From Photobacterium sp. DA100 (lineage in GTDB: Bacteria; Pseudomonadota; Gammaproteobacteria; Enterobacterales; Vibrionaceae): a DNA stretch of 64,000 nt. A program made the translations under genes and the position numbers. This document shows positions 1 to 8,130 of the stretch, in pieces. The notes beneath the pieces are model-generated. The model saw only the letters and a program-made list of their open reading frames with translations, did not search any database and was not told where the DNA came from. The stretch covers positions 744,001-808,000 of the forward strand of contig NZ_CP119424.1 of NCBI RefSeq assembly GCF_029223585.1. Reading direction: 5' to 3'. Numbering within the stretch: the first letter of the stretch is position 1; every line of letters begins with the position of its first letter.

Positions 1-1
1 A

Positions 2-49
2 AGAGCTGAAGCAATAGTAGTTGGTTTATCTGCTTGCTTGAATGTATAA
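2..49 (+). CDS. possible 3' end of a gene truncated by the window edge
   Basis: A short open frame from base 2 reads fifteen residues ending in LSACLNV and stops with TAA at 47-49, directly on the upstream arm of a strong hairpin terminator. The position of the stop suggests the tail of a rightward gene. Fifteen residues are too few to name a family, and chance is not excluded. Confidence 0.25.
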   Translation, partial: RAEAIVVGLSACLNV

Positions 50-79
50 AAAATACCGGCGATTTGCCGGTATTTTTTA
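48..79. terminator. bidirectional rho-independent terminator
   Basis: Arms AATACCGGC (52-60) and GCCGGTATT (66-74) pair perfectly around a five-base loop. A-tract and T-tract flank the stem, so it works in both directions. It would end a rightward gene entering from the left and the leftward purine permease gene. Confidence 0.85.
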
Positions 80-88
80 TGTACATAA

Positions 89-1420
89 TTAATGTGAAGA
101 GATGATATAGAAGTAGTAAATCATCGAAGAGGCAATCACATATACAGACCAGTGATCTTCCTTGTACCGTCCTGTGGCTAGCTTTAAGAAGGCGTATACC
201 AACATAGCGGCTGCAATACCATTCCCCGCGTTAAAGCTAAAGACGCTCATTACCACACAAACGAACGCAGGCAGATATTCTGTGATGTCGTCATAGTTGA
301 TTTTCTTCATTGAGCTCATCATTGCTATACCGATGTACATCAGCACAGGCGCTGTGGCAACGGTAGGTATCATTCCTGCCAAAGGGGCAAGAAAGAGGGT
401 GAGGCAGAAGCAGGCAGCGGTCACTAAAGCTGTGAAGCCAGTACGCCCACCAGACTCAACCCCGGCCGAACTTTCTACATAGGTTGTCATAACTGGGCAT
501 GAGAAAAGCGCGCCAAAGGTTGTGGCACTGGAGTCAACATGAAAGTTCTTTTCGATACCCGGTAGGTTGCCGTCTTTATCCAAGTAACCTGCTTGCGCGC
601 CTATCCCGAGCATGGCTCCCAGTGTAGAGAAGAAGTCAGGAATAAAGAAGGCCAACAAAAATGGCAGGTATGCAGGACTGAGGGCACCTAGCACGTCGAG
701 CTGGAATACCATGTTATCAATACTGCCTGGTACGCTAAAGAAGTTAGCCGGAATAGATGTGATCCCCAAAGGAAGGCTGAGAAGGGTGGTGAGGATAACA
801 GCCAGAATGATACCGCCTTGGATCTTCCGAGAAACGAAGAAGAGGACCATGAAAAAGCCGAGTACAGCGGTGATTACTTCCATTGAGGCGAGATCCCCGA
901 AAACCAGCACATTCTTTCGGGGATCGGCGATAACAATACCCGCCTGCTTAAATCCCAACAGGGCGATAAACAAACCGATGCCGACACCTACAGAAACTTT
1001 CACGCTGTGCGGGATAATCCGGACTACAAAGTCGCGAACGCCGAGGAAGGAGACCAGCATGAACAATACGCCGCTGATAAAGACAATACCGGCAGCGATA
1101 CTGAGAGGGACGTCATTGCCTAGCAGGGTGAATGAGAAGATCGCAACGCTGCCAAGACCAGGGCCCAGGACAAAAGGCCGGTTGGTGTAAAGTGCCATCG
1201 CAATCGTCGTGATCACTGTCATCAATACCGTGACGGTCAGCGCGCTCTCGAACGGAATACCGCCTTTGCTCATCATTCCCGGAACGACAGCGACCATGTA
1301 GGCCATAGTCGCAAACGTGGTGAGACCGGCGATAATTTCGGTTTTTAAATTGGTGTTATTTCCCTTAAAGTCAAACCACTTAGCAATACTCAAAGCTGGT
1401 TTGTCAGCGATAGTTTCCAT
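89..1420 (-). CDS. NCS2/AzgA-type purine nucleobase permease
   Basis: This 443-residue inner-membrane protein has about twelve hydrophobic segments and belongs to the AzgA-like branch of the NCS2 family (AdeP/GhxP relatives), which brings in adenine, guanine or hypoxanthine with protons. The N-terminal stretch TEIIAGLTTFATMAYM and the central GALFSCPVMTTYVESSAGVE segment are typical of this branch; the latter holds the substrate-binding region. The ATG at 1420 follows GAGGG by five bases. It lies 40 bases downstream of the deaminase-like gene on the same strand, so the pair probably forms an uptake-plus-deamination operon. The exact base transported cannot be read from the sequence. Confidence 0.9.
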   Translation of the reverse strand: METIADKPALSIAKWFDFKGNNTNLKTEIIAGLTTFATMAYMVAVVPGMMSKGGIPFESALTVTVLMTVITTIAMALYTNRPFVLGPGLGSVAIFSFTLLGNDVPLSIAAGIVFISGVLFMLVSFLGVRDFVVRIIPHSVKVSVGVGIGLFIALLGFKQAGIVIADPRKNVLVFGDLASMEVITAVLGFFMVLFFVSRKIQGGIILAVILTTLLSLPLGITSIPANFFSVPGSIDNMVFQLDVLGALSPAYLPFLLAFFIPDFFSTLGAMLGIGAQAGYLDKDGNLPGIEKNFHVDSSATTFGALFSCPVMTTYVESSAGVESGGRTGFTALVTAACFCLTLFLAPLAGMIPTVATAPVLMYIGIAMMSSMKKINYDDITEYLPAFVCVVMSVFSFNAGNGIAAAMLVYAFLKLATGRYKEDHWSVYVIASSMIYYFYIISSH

Positions 1421-1460
1421 GGATTCCCTCTACATGTCTTTATAATATTCGTCGATGTGA

Positions 1461-2561
1461 TTAGCGTCGGTAGCAAATTTTCATTTCTGGCGAGATGCTT
1501 GGCTCAGCGGTTAATTTTGATCTGAGCAGATCGAACTCATCGCTCCATTCCGCTAGCCATTGTTGCTTAGTACTGTCAGGCATCCAGCAGGCTTCAATAC
1601 TGTTGAGCATCATTTGTTTCAAACTCTCAAGGTCAAAACCAAAGTCTTCGACCATTACCCTGTAACAGTTGGCACTGTCTGTGTTGTGTATATGCCAGTC
1701 GTCGGTACAGGGAATGATGTTCATACCAGCCTTGGCCATCGCCCTGATAGGGTGATGCCAGCACCAGTCTTGGTAGCGCGGCCACTGTTTGAAGTAGTAG
1801 GTATTGGATGGGATAACGGTAAAAGGGATCCCTTTCTCGGCGTACTCTTTGGTCAGGGCTGGATTATCAATGATGGTATAACCATGATCAATACGATCAA
1901 CGCCGATCAGCTCAATGCCGGTTTCGACGTTGCGCCAATGTAAGCCAAACTCAGAGCAATGGGCTGTCAGTTTGTAGCCATGCTGCTTTGCCAAACGGTA
2001 TGCCTTCCAAAACTTTTCAACCGGGGCGTCGTGCTCTTTGTAGTCAATGCCGATACCAAGCACATAGGGGTGGGGGGCAGCAATCATGTCCTCCACCATG
2101 GCGATGGCTTGTTCCGGTGACTTCTCGCGGTTGATAGAAGGGATCAGGCGAATAACGATTCCCATGTTCTGGTAAGCACTGTCAATCGCATCAGCGAGTG
2201 CACACGTGACTTCGGCGTAGCTCAGGGGGGTATCCGATGGGTTCCAGAATGTCTCGATATACTTAACACCACAAGCATGGGCGTCTTCAGCGACCTCCAG
2301 CAGTACTTTGGCATAGTCGCTCGGTTCACGCATTAACTGGTAGAGGAAGGTAAGTGCCTCAATGCCGCCTTTTACAATTCCCGTTTCTGCTTGATAAGCA
2401 CGGTAGTAGGCTTTGGCTTCAAGTTCACTGAGTACAATGTCGTATTTGTTTGCAAACCACAACATAGTTTCAAGCCTAACCCCACCTAGCAGGTGGTAGT
2501 GAAGATCGGCTTTAGGAAAGCGGTGATAGAATTCTGTGAGCGTGATTGGAGCTGTTTTCAC
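1461..2561 (-). CDS. divergent adenosine/adenine deaminase-like metal hydrolase
   Basis: A 366-residue amidohydrolase-superfamily protein of the adenosine deaminase group. Metal and catalytic positions are visible: HYH at 21-23, HCSE at 201-204 (the usual family form is HAGE, with the Glu as proton shuttle), DHG at 225-227, and a DD pair at 287-288. The usual SLNTDDP segment is replaced by CTDDWH, and the preceding loop is rich in aromatics (YYFKQWPRYQDWCW), so the substrate may not be adenosine. Start is GTG at 2561 with AGAGGT five bases upstream. It lies upstream of a purine permease and downstream of a LysR gene, with a PurR-type box 26 bases before the start. Deamination of an aminopurine is likely; the exact substrate is open. 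Confidence 0.8.
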   Translation of the reverse strand: MKTAPITLTEFYHRFPKADLHYHLLGGVRLETMLWFANKYDIVLSELEAKAYYRAYQAETGIVKGGIEALTFLYQLMREPSDYAKVLLEVAEDAHACGVKYIETFWNPSDTPLSYAEVTCALADAIDSAYQNMGIVIRLIPSINREKSPEQAIAMVEDMIAAPHPYVLGIGIDYKEHDAPVEKFWKAYRLAKQHGYKLTAHCSEFGLHWRNVETGIELIGVDRIDHGYTIIDNPALTKEYAEKGIPFTVIPSNTYYFKQWPRYQDWCWHHPIRAMAKAGMNIIPCTDDWHIHNTDSANCYRVMVEDFGFDLESLKQMMLNSIEACWMPDSTKQQWLAEWSDEFDLLRSKLTAEPSISPEMKICYRR

Positions 2562-2586
2562 GGTTACCTCTTTGACGCAACAATTT

Positions 2587-2602
2587 GCGCAAACGTTTGC
2601 CT
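2587..2602 (-). promoter_or_regulatory. PurR-type operator upstream of deaminase-permease operon
   Basis: GCGCAAACGTTTGCCT matches the PurR consensus ANGCAANCGNTTNCNT at every specified position except the first. It lies 26 to 41 bases upstream of the GTG start of the deaminase-like gene, where it would overlap the promoter. This predicts repression when hypoxanthine or guanine is plentiful. Confidence 0.75.
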
Positions 2603-2659
2603 TTGGGCGGGAGTATCGCTCTGATCAACTGTAAAGTGAAATGCAATTATTGGTATGCC

Positions 2660-2676
2660 AGTGCCGATTCGGCACT
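2660..2676. promoter_or_regulatory. 17-bp perfect dyad, candidate LysR-type operator
   Basis: AGTGCCGA and TCGGCACT are perfect eight-base inverted arms around one central base, and the core fits the LysR-type T-N11-A pattern. A second half-site GGCACTA lies at 2701-2707, exactly 30 bp from the same heptamer at 2671-2677, so on the same DNA face. No T-run follows on either strand, which argues against a terminator. It sits between the LysR gene and the deaminase-like gene. Confidence 0.5.
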
Positions 2677-2712
2677 AGCCTGGGTGGGAATAACGCAATT
2701 GGCACTAATGTA

Positions 2713-3633
2713 TTAGTTGGGCTGCCATGACCGGTTGATTTGCCAACCTGTTTTTACGCTGTGTTGCAGATAGTCCCATAGTTGCTGGGCATCTTGTCGT
2801 AAAGGGGCGGAATTGCGGTATAGCCTGATCTGGTAAGGAAGCCGGAATTGTTGCGGGGAGACGGCAATCAGCTTGCCGGTATCCAGTTCTTGGCGTATTT
2901 GGGCATCGGGTAACCAAGCCAACCCTTTTCCCCTTAATGCCATATCCTTATGGAGTTGACACATCGAACTTTCAAACACCGGGTAAGTATTGAGTGATTC
3001 GAATTTCGGTTGATACTGCTCGATAAGCCTTGCACTGTATGATTCTGCGCTGTATTTGAGTATCGGGCATTTCATTTCCAGCGGGTTGTATAGTGCACCT
3101 CCTCGTTCGTCTGCGGCGGAAACCAGCAGAAAGTCACCATGGCCGATACACAGGTTCTGAAATGGCGGCTGAAGCAGCGAGAGAATTTCGAAGCCTAGCA
3201 AAAAATCGCAACTTGCTTCGGTTAGCGCCTCCACGGCAAAATCAACCCGTAAAATATCGATAGAAAAGTGTAGGTTGTGCTCTTGATTGATGAATTCTGT
3301 CAAATCCAGCAGAGTCGGTGATGACAGCGAGTGGGGCGTGGCGATGCGAATCGGATTTTGCAGGGGTTGCTCAATGCCATTGAGCATCTTTACTCCTGCC
3401 TCCATCTGTGAAACCAGGTTTTGGGCAATGGTTCGGAATTGTCTGCCAGCGGCGGTGAGGCTAATAGGTGTTGTCGTTCGGTCAATCAATGTGTGGCCGA
3501 CAGCTTTCTCCAGCGCTTTGATATGGCGGCCAAATGCAGGCTGGGTGATATGTCTGGCTTCTGCTGCTCGGGAAAAATGCTGCATGTCTGCCAGCATTAA
3601 GAAGTCTTCGAGCCATTTTGTATCTAGGTTCAT
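2713..3633 (-). CDS. LysR-family transcriptional regulator
   Basis: A 306-residue protein with the N-terminal LysR winged helix-turn-helix (about residues 5-65, including FSRAAEARHITQPAFGRHIKALE) and a C-terminal periplasmic-binding-like effector domain (about 95-290). It is read in the same direction as the deaminase-like and permease genes and lies 151 bases upstream of them. The intervening DNA carries the 17-bp dyad described separately. The likely role is control of that nucleobase operon, perhaps as an activator sensing its substrate. The effector is unknown. The ATG at 3633 has only a weak ribosome-binding site. Confidence 0.88.
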   Translation of the reverse strand: MNLDTKWLEDFLMLADMQHFSRAAEARHITQPAFGRHIKALEKAVGHTLIDRTTTPISLTAAGRQFRTIAQNLVSQMEAGVKMLNGIEQPLQNPIRIATPHSLSSPTLLDLTEFINQEHNLHFSIDILRVDFAVEALTEASCDFLLGFEILSLLQPPFQNLCIGHGDFLLVSAADERGGALYNPLEMKCPILKYSAESYSARLIEQYQPKFESLNTYPVFESSMCQLHKDMALRGKGLAWLPDAQIRQELDTGKLIAVSPQQFRLPYQIRLYRNSAPLRQDAQQLWDYLQHSVKTGWQINRSWQPN

Positions 3634-3669
3634 CGCATCTGTATATAGTGGTTACGAGAAGTAGGAGTA

Positions 3670-3690
3670 AAGCACCGCATTAGGGTGCTT
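3670..3690 (-). terminator. possible weak terminator after M48 gene
   Basis: AAGCACC and GGTGCTT form a seven-base stem with a seven-base loop just past the stop of the M48 protease gene. The T-tract on the minus strand is short (CTTTACT), so termination is probably partial, with some read-through into the LysR gene. Confidence 0.4.
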
Positions 3691-3695
3691 CACAG

Positions 3696-4487
3696 TTACA
3701 TTCTACATTGTGGTTTTGCCGTGCTGTAACTTGGCAACTTGGCGATTTCCGCCCGTAAGTCATCGATCCGGCTTGAGTGAGACGGGTGGGTCGATAGCAG
3801 TTCTGGCGGTTGATTGCCTCCTGATGCTTTCGCCATGTTCTTCCATAGGCTGACGCTTTCATTTGGGTCGAAGCCAGCTTCAGCCATTAATCTCAGGCCA
3901 ATAATATCTGATTCAGATTCTTGGGCTCGGCCGTAAGGCATCAAGACACCATATTGCACTCCAAGGCCTAAGCCCGCCATTGCCGCATCATGGTAATCAG
4001 CTCCGCCCATAGCGGCGCTGGAAATTTGCAGACCCATGTTGGCAAGTTGAGTTCGCGACAGCCGCTCGTTGCTGTGCTGGGCCAGGACATGGCCAATTTC
4101 GTGGCCAATGACAGTCGCAAGTTGATCTTGATTGGTCGCAACGTTCAACAGGCCGGTATAGACGCCGATTTTACCTCCGGGCAAGGCGAAGGCGTTAACC
4201 TGGTCGCTGTCAAAGACTACGACTTCCCATTGCCCTGCAGCCTGAGATCCACCAAGGCGGGTTGTCAGTGCATCAGTAACACATTGAACGTACTGATTGG
4301 TTTTTGCGTCCGTATGGACTTTTTCTTGTTCTTTTAAGGCATCGAATGACTGTGCCCCTAACTGAGACATATCTTGTTCAGAGAACAGCAATACTTGCTG
4401 CCTGCCCGTCGGGGAGCTACTGCAAGCTGTAAGTGCGATTGCCGAGGCAATAATGCCCGCAGTCGCGAGAGGTTGAAAGCGATTCAT
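3696..4487 (-). CDS. M48 family zinc metalloprotease, lipoprotein
   Basis: A 263-residue lipoprotein with a signal peptide and lipobox LTAC (Cys22), predicted to sit in the periplasm on the outer membrane. The M48 core has the HEIGH zinc motif at 129-133 and the distal Glu in the ESESD segment near residue 192. It resembles the LoiP/YggG group of single-domain M48 proteases, which act in outer-membrane quality control; assignment to LoiP itself is not certain. No TPR domain follows, so it is not BepA. The divergent menI-like gene starts 92 bases away. Confidence 0.9.
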   Translation of the reverse strand: MNRFQPLATAGIIASAIALTACSSSPTGRQQVLLFSEQDMSQLGAQSFDALKEQEKVHTDAKTNQYVQCVTDALTTRLGGSQAAGQWEVVVFDSDQVNAFALPGGKIGVYTGLLNVATNQDQLATVIGHEIGHVLAQHSNERLSRTQLANMGLQISSAAMGGADYHDAAMAGLGLGVQYGVLMPYGRAQESESDIIGLRLMAEAGFDPNESVSLWKNMAKASGGNQPPELLSTHPSHSSRIDDLRAEIAKLPSYSTAKPQCRM

Positions 4488-4579
4488 CTAAGACTCCTTT
4501 CATTTTCATATAAACCGCAATAGCGGAATTATACAGTTGCTGTATCATTCTCTCCAAATAAGATTGTTTGGATAACGTG

Positions 4580-5011
4580 ATGAGTATTTGGAAAAAATCC
4601 TTCACTCTTGAAAGTTTAAATGAGACGTCCGTAAATACGCTAGTCGAGCACCTGGGAATTGAGTATTCGGCGTTTGACGACAACAGTCTCTCTGCGGTTA
4701 TGCCTGTTGAGCCTCGTACACATCAACCACTAGGGATGTTGCATGGTGGCGCCTCGGTAGTACTAGCCGAGACCTTGGGCTCTCTGGCTGCCAATATGTG
4801 CGTCGATGACGGTAAATATTGTGTCGGTCTTGATATCAATGCCAACCACCTTCGAGCAATGCGTAGTGGTCATGTTGTCGGCAAGGCCTATCCAGTTCAC
4901 CTAGGGGCGACAACCCAGGTATGGCAGATTGATATCAAGGATCCACGGGGCCGAATGGTATGTACCAGCCGGTTGACGATTGCGGTAATGAGACACAAGA
5001 AGGCGGTGTAA
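4580..5011 (+). CDS. menI: hotdog-fold thioesterase, MenI/YdiI type
   Basis: A 143-residue hotdog thioesterase closely resembling E. coli YdiI/MenI, which hydrolyses 1,4-dihydroxy-2-naphthoyl-CoA in menaquinone synthesis. Conserved elements are QPLGMLHGGASVVLAETLGS (HGG at 55-57, catalytic Glu at 64), GLDINANH and GATTQVWQIDI. I chose the ATG at 4580 because the E. coli protein begins similarly (MIWK); an in-frame TTG at 4568 would add only four residues. The stop is two bases before the DUF3389 gene, so the two are co-transcribed. These enzymes are promiscuous, so another acyl-CoA substrate is possible. Confidence 0.9.
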   Translation: MSIWKKSFTLESLNETSVNTLVEHLGIEYSAFDDNSLSAVMPVEPRTHQPLGMLHGGASVVLAETLGSLAANMCVDDGKYCVGLDINANHLRAMRSGHVVGKAYPVHLGATTQVWQIDIKDPRGRMVCTSRLTIAVMRHKKAV

Positions 5012-5013
5012 AC

Positions 5014-5247
5014 ATGACGATTGTTTTTTCAGCTGGCCGCATCATTGCCAATCAGCATGAAGTCGTGGTTCGGCTCGATGGGACTGCCCGGGTGTCGTTA
5101 CAAGCCGCTGTTGATGATATTACACTGCTTGGCAAGGGAGCGAATGTGGTAACTGCCTTGGGCTCAGGAGTTAACTGGTCCCTCCGTTTAGACTCCGAGC
5201 AGCAACTCAAAGATTTGGCTAATGTCATTGGAATTGCCATTCAGTGA
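5014..5247 (+). CDS. DUF3389 family protein
   Basis: A 77-residue soluble protein resembling DUF3389, a small family known from Vibrio and relatives with no assigned function. Visible features are FSAGRIIANQHEVVVRL near the start and ending DLANVIGIAIQ. There is no signal peptide or metal motif. The ATG at 5014 sits two bases after the menI stop, indicating translational coupling. A longer in-frame start at 4960 lies inside menI and is unlikely. The steady pairing with a thioesterase hints at a shared pathway, but that is inference only. Confidence 0.75.
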   Translation: MTIVFSAGRIIANQHEVVVRLDGTARVSLQAAVDDITLLGKGANVVTALGSGVNWSLRLDSEQQLKDLANVIGIAIQ

Positions 5248-5251
5248 TCGG

Positions 5252-5285
5252 ATACCCAAGTAACTTACGTTATTTGGGTATTTTT
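5252..5285 (+). terminator. rho-independent terminator after DUF3389 gene
   Basis: ATACCCAA (5252-5259) pairs with TTGGGTAT (5274-5281), and the inner bases GTAAC/GTTAT can extend the stem. TTTTT follows. It closes the menI-DUF3389 unit. Confidence 0.75.
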
Positions 5286-5439
5286 ATGAGAGCTTGAACT
5301 CATATTTGACTATGGCAACCACAAATTGGCTTCTAACAGGTTATTGTATAGTAAGGTTAGGTAAAACAAATAGTTATATAAAATAATCGCCTTAACCTGT
5401 ATAGGAAAGTGAAGTCAATGACTGATAAAGGAAGCTAGG

Positions 5440-6351
5440 TTGAATAGAACACAGCTAAAAAAGATCGCAGAGTTTAGCTATAAAACAATGTTTCGTCAGG
5501 CACCACAGCTCAGTGAAATTCATGAAACTTTTTATGGTTGGGTGGTTTTCCTCGCATCTGAAAAAGCCAAGGTTGTGGTGAAATTTACCCGTGAGATTGG
5601 GCGGCAGGCTAAGGAGATTAAGGGGCTCGAACGTCTGCGACAAGCGTTACCATGCCCAGTACCGGAGGTTTTGTATTTCGGACGGGAAGAGGGTTACGAA
5701 TTTATCATGCTGGAGTGGTTGGAAGGAATTTCGGCCCATCAAATACCCAATGATCCCATCGCTATAAACCGTTTTTCTCAAAGCTATCTTACGCTTTTGC
5801 ACACTTTGCATGAGATCAATGCCCCACAGGGATTTGAATCAGAACAGGGACAATTTCACACCAGTTTGCCTACGGCTTTTTCAGATTGGATGGGGTCGGT
5901 ATACCGATACATTATTAGTGAGGTTTCACCTTTTTCTCCGGCCCAGAAACAAGCTTACCAATCTCTCTGGGCGATGAAGGAAGAAATTCTGTCCACAGCA
6001 TCGCCGGTATCTTCGTTAATCCATGATGATTGCCATATAGGGAATATTCTGGTTGACCCGAAAAGTTTTGAGGTCAGCGGCGTGCTTGACCCCTGTGATG
6101 TTGGGTTTAAGCACCGGGAAATGGATATCTTCCATCTTTATGATGTGAGGCCTGAATTAAGGCTAGCCGAACGCTACCAGCAAGACGTGAGCCTGCCTCC
6201 GGGGTTTGAAATTAGGCGCTGGTTCTTCAGCCTGTGGGATGATGCTAAACACAGCAGAAATATGGGCTGGTATGATGAAGCTTGGATACAGAACAAACTG
6301 TCTACATTTAATCAGACAGCGAAAGCAGAATATGGCACAGTGTTGTTTTAG
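5440..6351 (+). CDS. aminoglycoside-phosphotransferase-fold kinase
   Basis: A 303-residue APH-family protein of protein-kinase-like fold. The Brenner motif is complete: HDDCHIGN at 195-202 (His195, Asp197, Asn202), followed by the metal-binding Asp in LDP at 217. The N-lobe carries a VVVKF strand with the likely ATP-binding Lys near 48. Start is a TTG at 5440 with AAGGA about seven bases upstream; no ATG fits near this position. Substrates of this family include aminoglycosides, choline, homoserine, fructosamine and others, and the gene stands alone, so the substrate cannot be named. A resistance role should not be assumed. Confidence 0.85.
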   Translation: MNRTQLKKIAEFSYKTMFRQAPQLSEIHETFYGWVVFLASEKAKVVVKFTREIGRQAKEIKGLERLRQALPCPVPEVLYFGREEGYEFIMLEWLEGISAHQIPNDPIAINRFSQSYLTLLHTLHEINAPQGFESEQGQFHTSLPTAFSDWMGSVYRYIISEVSPFSPAQKQAYQSLWAMKEEILSTASPVSSLIHDDCHIGNILVDPKSFEVSGVLDPCDVGFKHREMDIFHLYDVRPELRLAERYQQDVSLPPGFEIRRWFFSLWDDAKHSRNMGWYDEAWIQNKLSTFNQTAKAEYGTVLF

Positions 6352-6483
6352 TACAGTTGTTAGATTGTGATCAAGCGAATCAATTTTTGGATGATGCCAA
6401 TGATTGACCGTACTATGTTATAAATAATGTCGAAGTAAGTATCTGGTCGTATTGCGTATCTTGATGTTGTAGGGATGAAGTGA

Positions 6484-7104
6484 ATGAGAAAGTCGGCAGT
6501 ATATTTTGCGCTAGTATTGCTAGCGGGTTGTGCCCAGCAGTCAGGACAACAGACAGTGCCTACGCCCGTACCAGAAATTGGCGGAGGCGTTACAGAGCAA
6601 CCAGTCACTCCGCCGGTTGTTGAAACTCAGCCTCCAGTGATCCCTGAGTCGCTCCCTGAGCCAAAACCTGAACCCGAGGTTAAGCCAGACCCCAAACCGC
6701 AGCCGGTTGTAACCAAGACTGATGACGGTAAATTAATCTTGGGTAGTGAGGAATGGCTATGGATAGCCCAAGCACAGCAACACATTCGAGCCAAGGTCGA
6801 TGGTGGTAAGTCACTTTCTTCTATTGGTGTCAGCAATGTTCAGGCATTTGAACGGGACGGCAAGGATTGGGTCAAGTTCAGTGCAGGGGGGCAAGAGGTT
6901 GAATTGCCGGTCGAGCGTTGGCTCAAGAAGAAAAGCGATTCGCCTCAGGCTGTTGTTAAATTGAGGGCGAAATTGGGTGAGCTCAATGAGCTAACCGAGT
7001 TTGCGCTCACGGCTGGCAAAGGGATTGTGCTGGGGGTGAACTTTATCCGCGATGTTGCTGTGGTAGACAGTAATCGGAAGTATGTTCAACCCAAGGTGAA
7101 GTAA
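6484..7104 (+). CDS. lipoprotein with retropepsin-like (RimB/RloA-type, DUF785) domain
   Basis: A 206-residue lipoprotein: signal peptide with lipobox LAGC (Cys16), a proline-rich linker from about 25 to 80 with PEP/KPEPEVKPDPKPQP repeats, then a domain (about 85-205) that matches the retropepsin-like family once called ATP-dependent zinc protease (PF05618). Matching elements are FERDGKDWVKF, the VELPVERW strand and the closing GVNFIRDVAVVD. The family catalytic motif DTGA is changed to DGGK at 106-109: the Asp stays but Thr and Ala are lost. It may be a degenerate or non-catalytic binding protein at the outer membrane. Assignment is by my reading of motifs. Confidence 0.7.
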   Translation: MRKSAVYFALVLLAGCAQQSGQQTVPTPVPEIGGGVTEQPVTPPVVETQPPVIPESLPEPKPEPEVKPDPKPQPVVTKTDDGKLILGSEEWLWIAQAQQHIRAKVDGGKSLSSIGVSNVQAFERDGKDWVKFSAGGQEVELPVERWLKKKSDSPQAVVKLRAKLGELNELTEFALTAGKGIVLGVNFIRDVAVVDSNRKYVQPKVK

Positions 7105-7109
7105 TTACG

Positions 7110-7145
7110 AAAACGGCTGAGTTACCTTCAGCCGTTTTGCTTTTT
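7110..7145 (+). terminator. rho-independent terminator
   Basis: AAAACGGCTGA (7110-7120) and TCAGCCGTTTT (7128-7138) form an eleven-base stem with a seven-base loop, followed by GCTTTTT. It ends the retropepsin-like lipoprotein gene and may also serve the convergent DUF2797 gene. Confidence 0.85.
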
Positions 7146-7148
7146 GCC

Positions 7149-7964
7149 TTATGGCGTTTCAACCGAGACTTCATAGCTGGTGAATTTGCGGATGTTTATG
7201 ACGCCGGTGTCAAAAATCAGGTACTGGCCTTTGATCCCCAATAATATGCCTTCGACAACTGGCTCTTTGTCGAAGTTGTGCGACGCTATTTTTTTCGGGT
7301 ACTCAGTGACAGGGTACTGGATCTCTACGATCTCTTCTTCAAGCTGTTCTACCGCATCCTCCCCGTATAACTCAAGCAATTGATTAACCTTTTGGGCTAC
7401 CTCCGGCAATAGGCGTTGGGCCTCTTCCTTAAGTGCGATAGGTGAATTATCCCCTTTGAGCATTGCCCGCCAATTGGTTTTGTCCGCCACTAGCTCGGCT
7501 AGTGCTATTTCGGCAAGGCCGGATATTTGGCGCGTTTTTACCTTCAAAATAGGTAATGCTTGTGTTGCACCCTGGTCAATCCAGCGGGTTGGCAATTGGG
7601 TATGACGCGTGATACCGACTTTTAAGCCGGATGTATTCGATAGGTAGACATAATGGGGAACCATACAGTTCTCCTCTCCCCATTCAGGTTCACGGCATGT
7701 CCCTTGAGCGAAGTGGCAAGTTTCCGGTTTCATGATACACATGTCACAACGTGCTAATTTCTTCATGCATGGGAAGCAATGGCCTTGAGAGTAGCTTTTT
7801 TTGGTTTTCTTTCCGCAGGCATCACAATAGATATTGCCTGTGTGGGTGAGCTTGAGGTGCTTGCCAATCAGTGGGTTGAGTGGAAGTAGTTCATCGCCAA
7901 CAGGCAGGTGGTATTCAACCACATTGCTGAGTTGGGATTTCATTTTACTGAGTGTTCCTAGCAT
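7149..7964 (-). CDS. DUF2797 family zinc-cysteine protein
   Basis: A 271-residue cytoplasmic protein of the DUF2797 family. The N-terminal third carries cysteine clusters that look like zinc sites: CDACGKK, CFPCMKKLARCDMC, then CHFAQGTC. The middle region, HYVYLSNTSGLKVGITR, resembles a GIY-YIG-like core. The C-terminal part is acidic and may be a separate beta domain. No function is established for the family. The ATG at 7964 has a weak ribosome site (GAG); an internal ATG at residue 8 is an alternative. It is convergent with the retropepsin-like gene and divergent from the cytochrome c' gene. Confidence 0.85.
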   Translation of the reverse strand: MLGTLSKMKSQLSNVVEYHLPVGDELLPLNPLIGKHLKLTHTGNIYCDACGKKTKKSYSQGHCFPCMKKLARCDMCIMKPETCHFAQGTCREPEWGEENCMVPHYVYLSNTSGLKVGITRHTQLPTRWIDQGATQALPILKVKTRQISGLAEIALAELVADKTNWRAMLKGDNSPIALKEEAQRLLPEVAQKVNQLLELYGEDAVEQLEEEIVEIQYPVTEYPKKIASHNFDKEPVVEGILLGIKGQYLIFDTGVINIRKFTSYEVSVETP

Positions 7965-8130
7965 GACTTTGCTCTTTTTTATGTAATGTAAATAAATGTA
8001 ATCTTCAATGCCGGGTTGTTTACATGTCTGTAACCCGCTGTATCATTTCACATATGCTACCAAGTATGCAAAACCCAAGGGTGAATGCTTGGTTCGCTAT
8101 AAATGGAATAATAACAAAGGGGAAGAAGTC

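Noticed and set aside
5440..6351. APH-fold kinase considered as an aminoglycoside-resistance gene
   Set aside because: Composition matches the chromosome, no mobile element is present, and only the general fold motifs are shared.
8012..8037. CGGGTT/AACCCG inverted repeat upstream of the cytochrome c' gene, considered as a terminator or operator
   Set aside because: Only six paired bases and no T-run; the inner bases do not pair.
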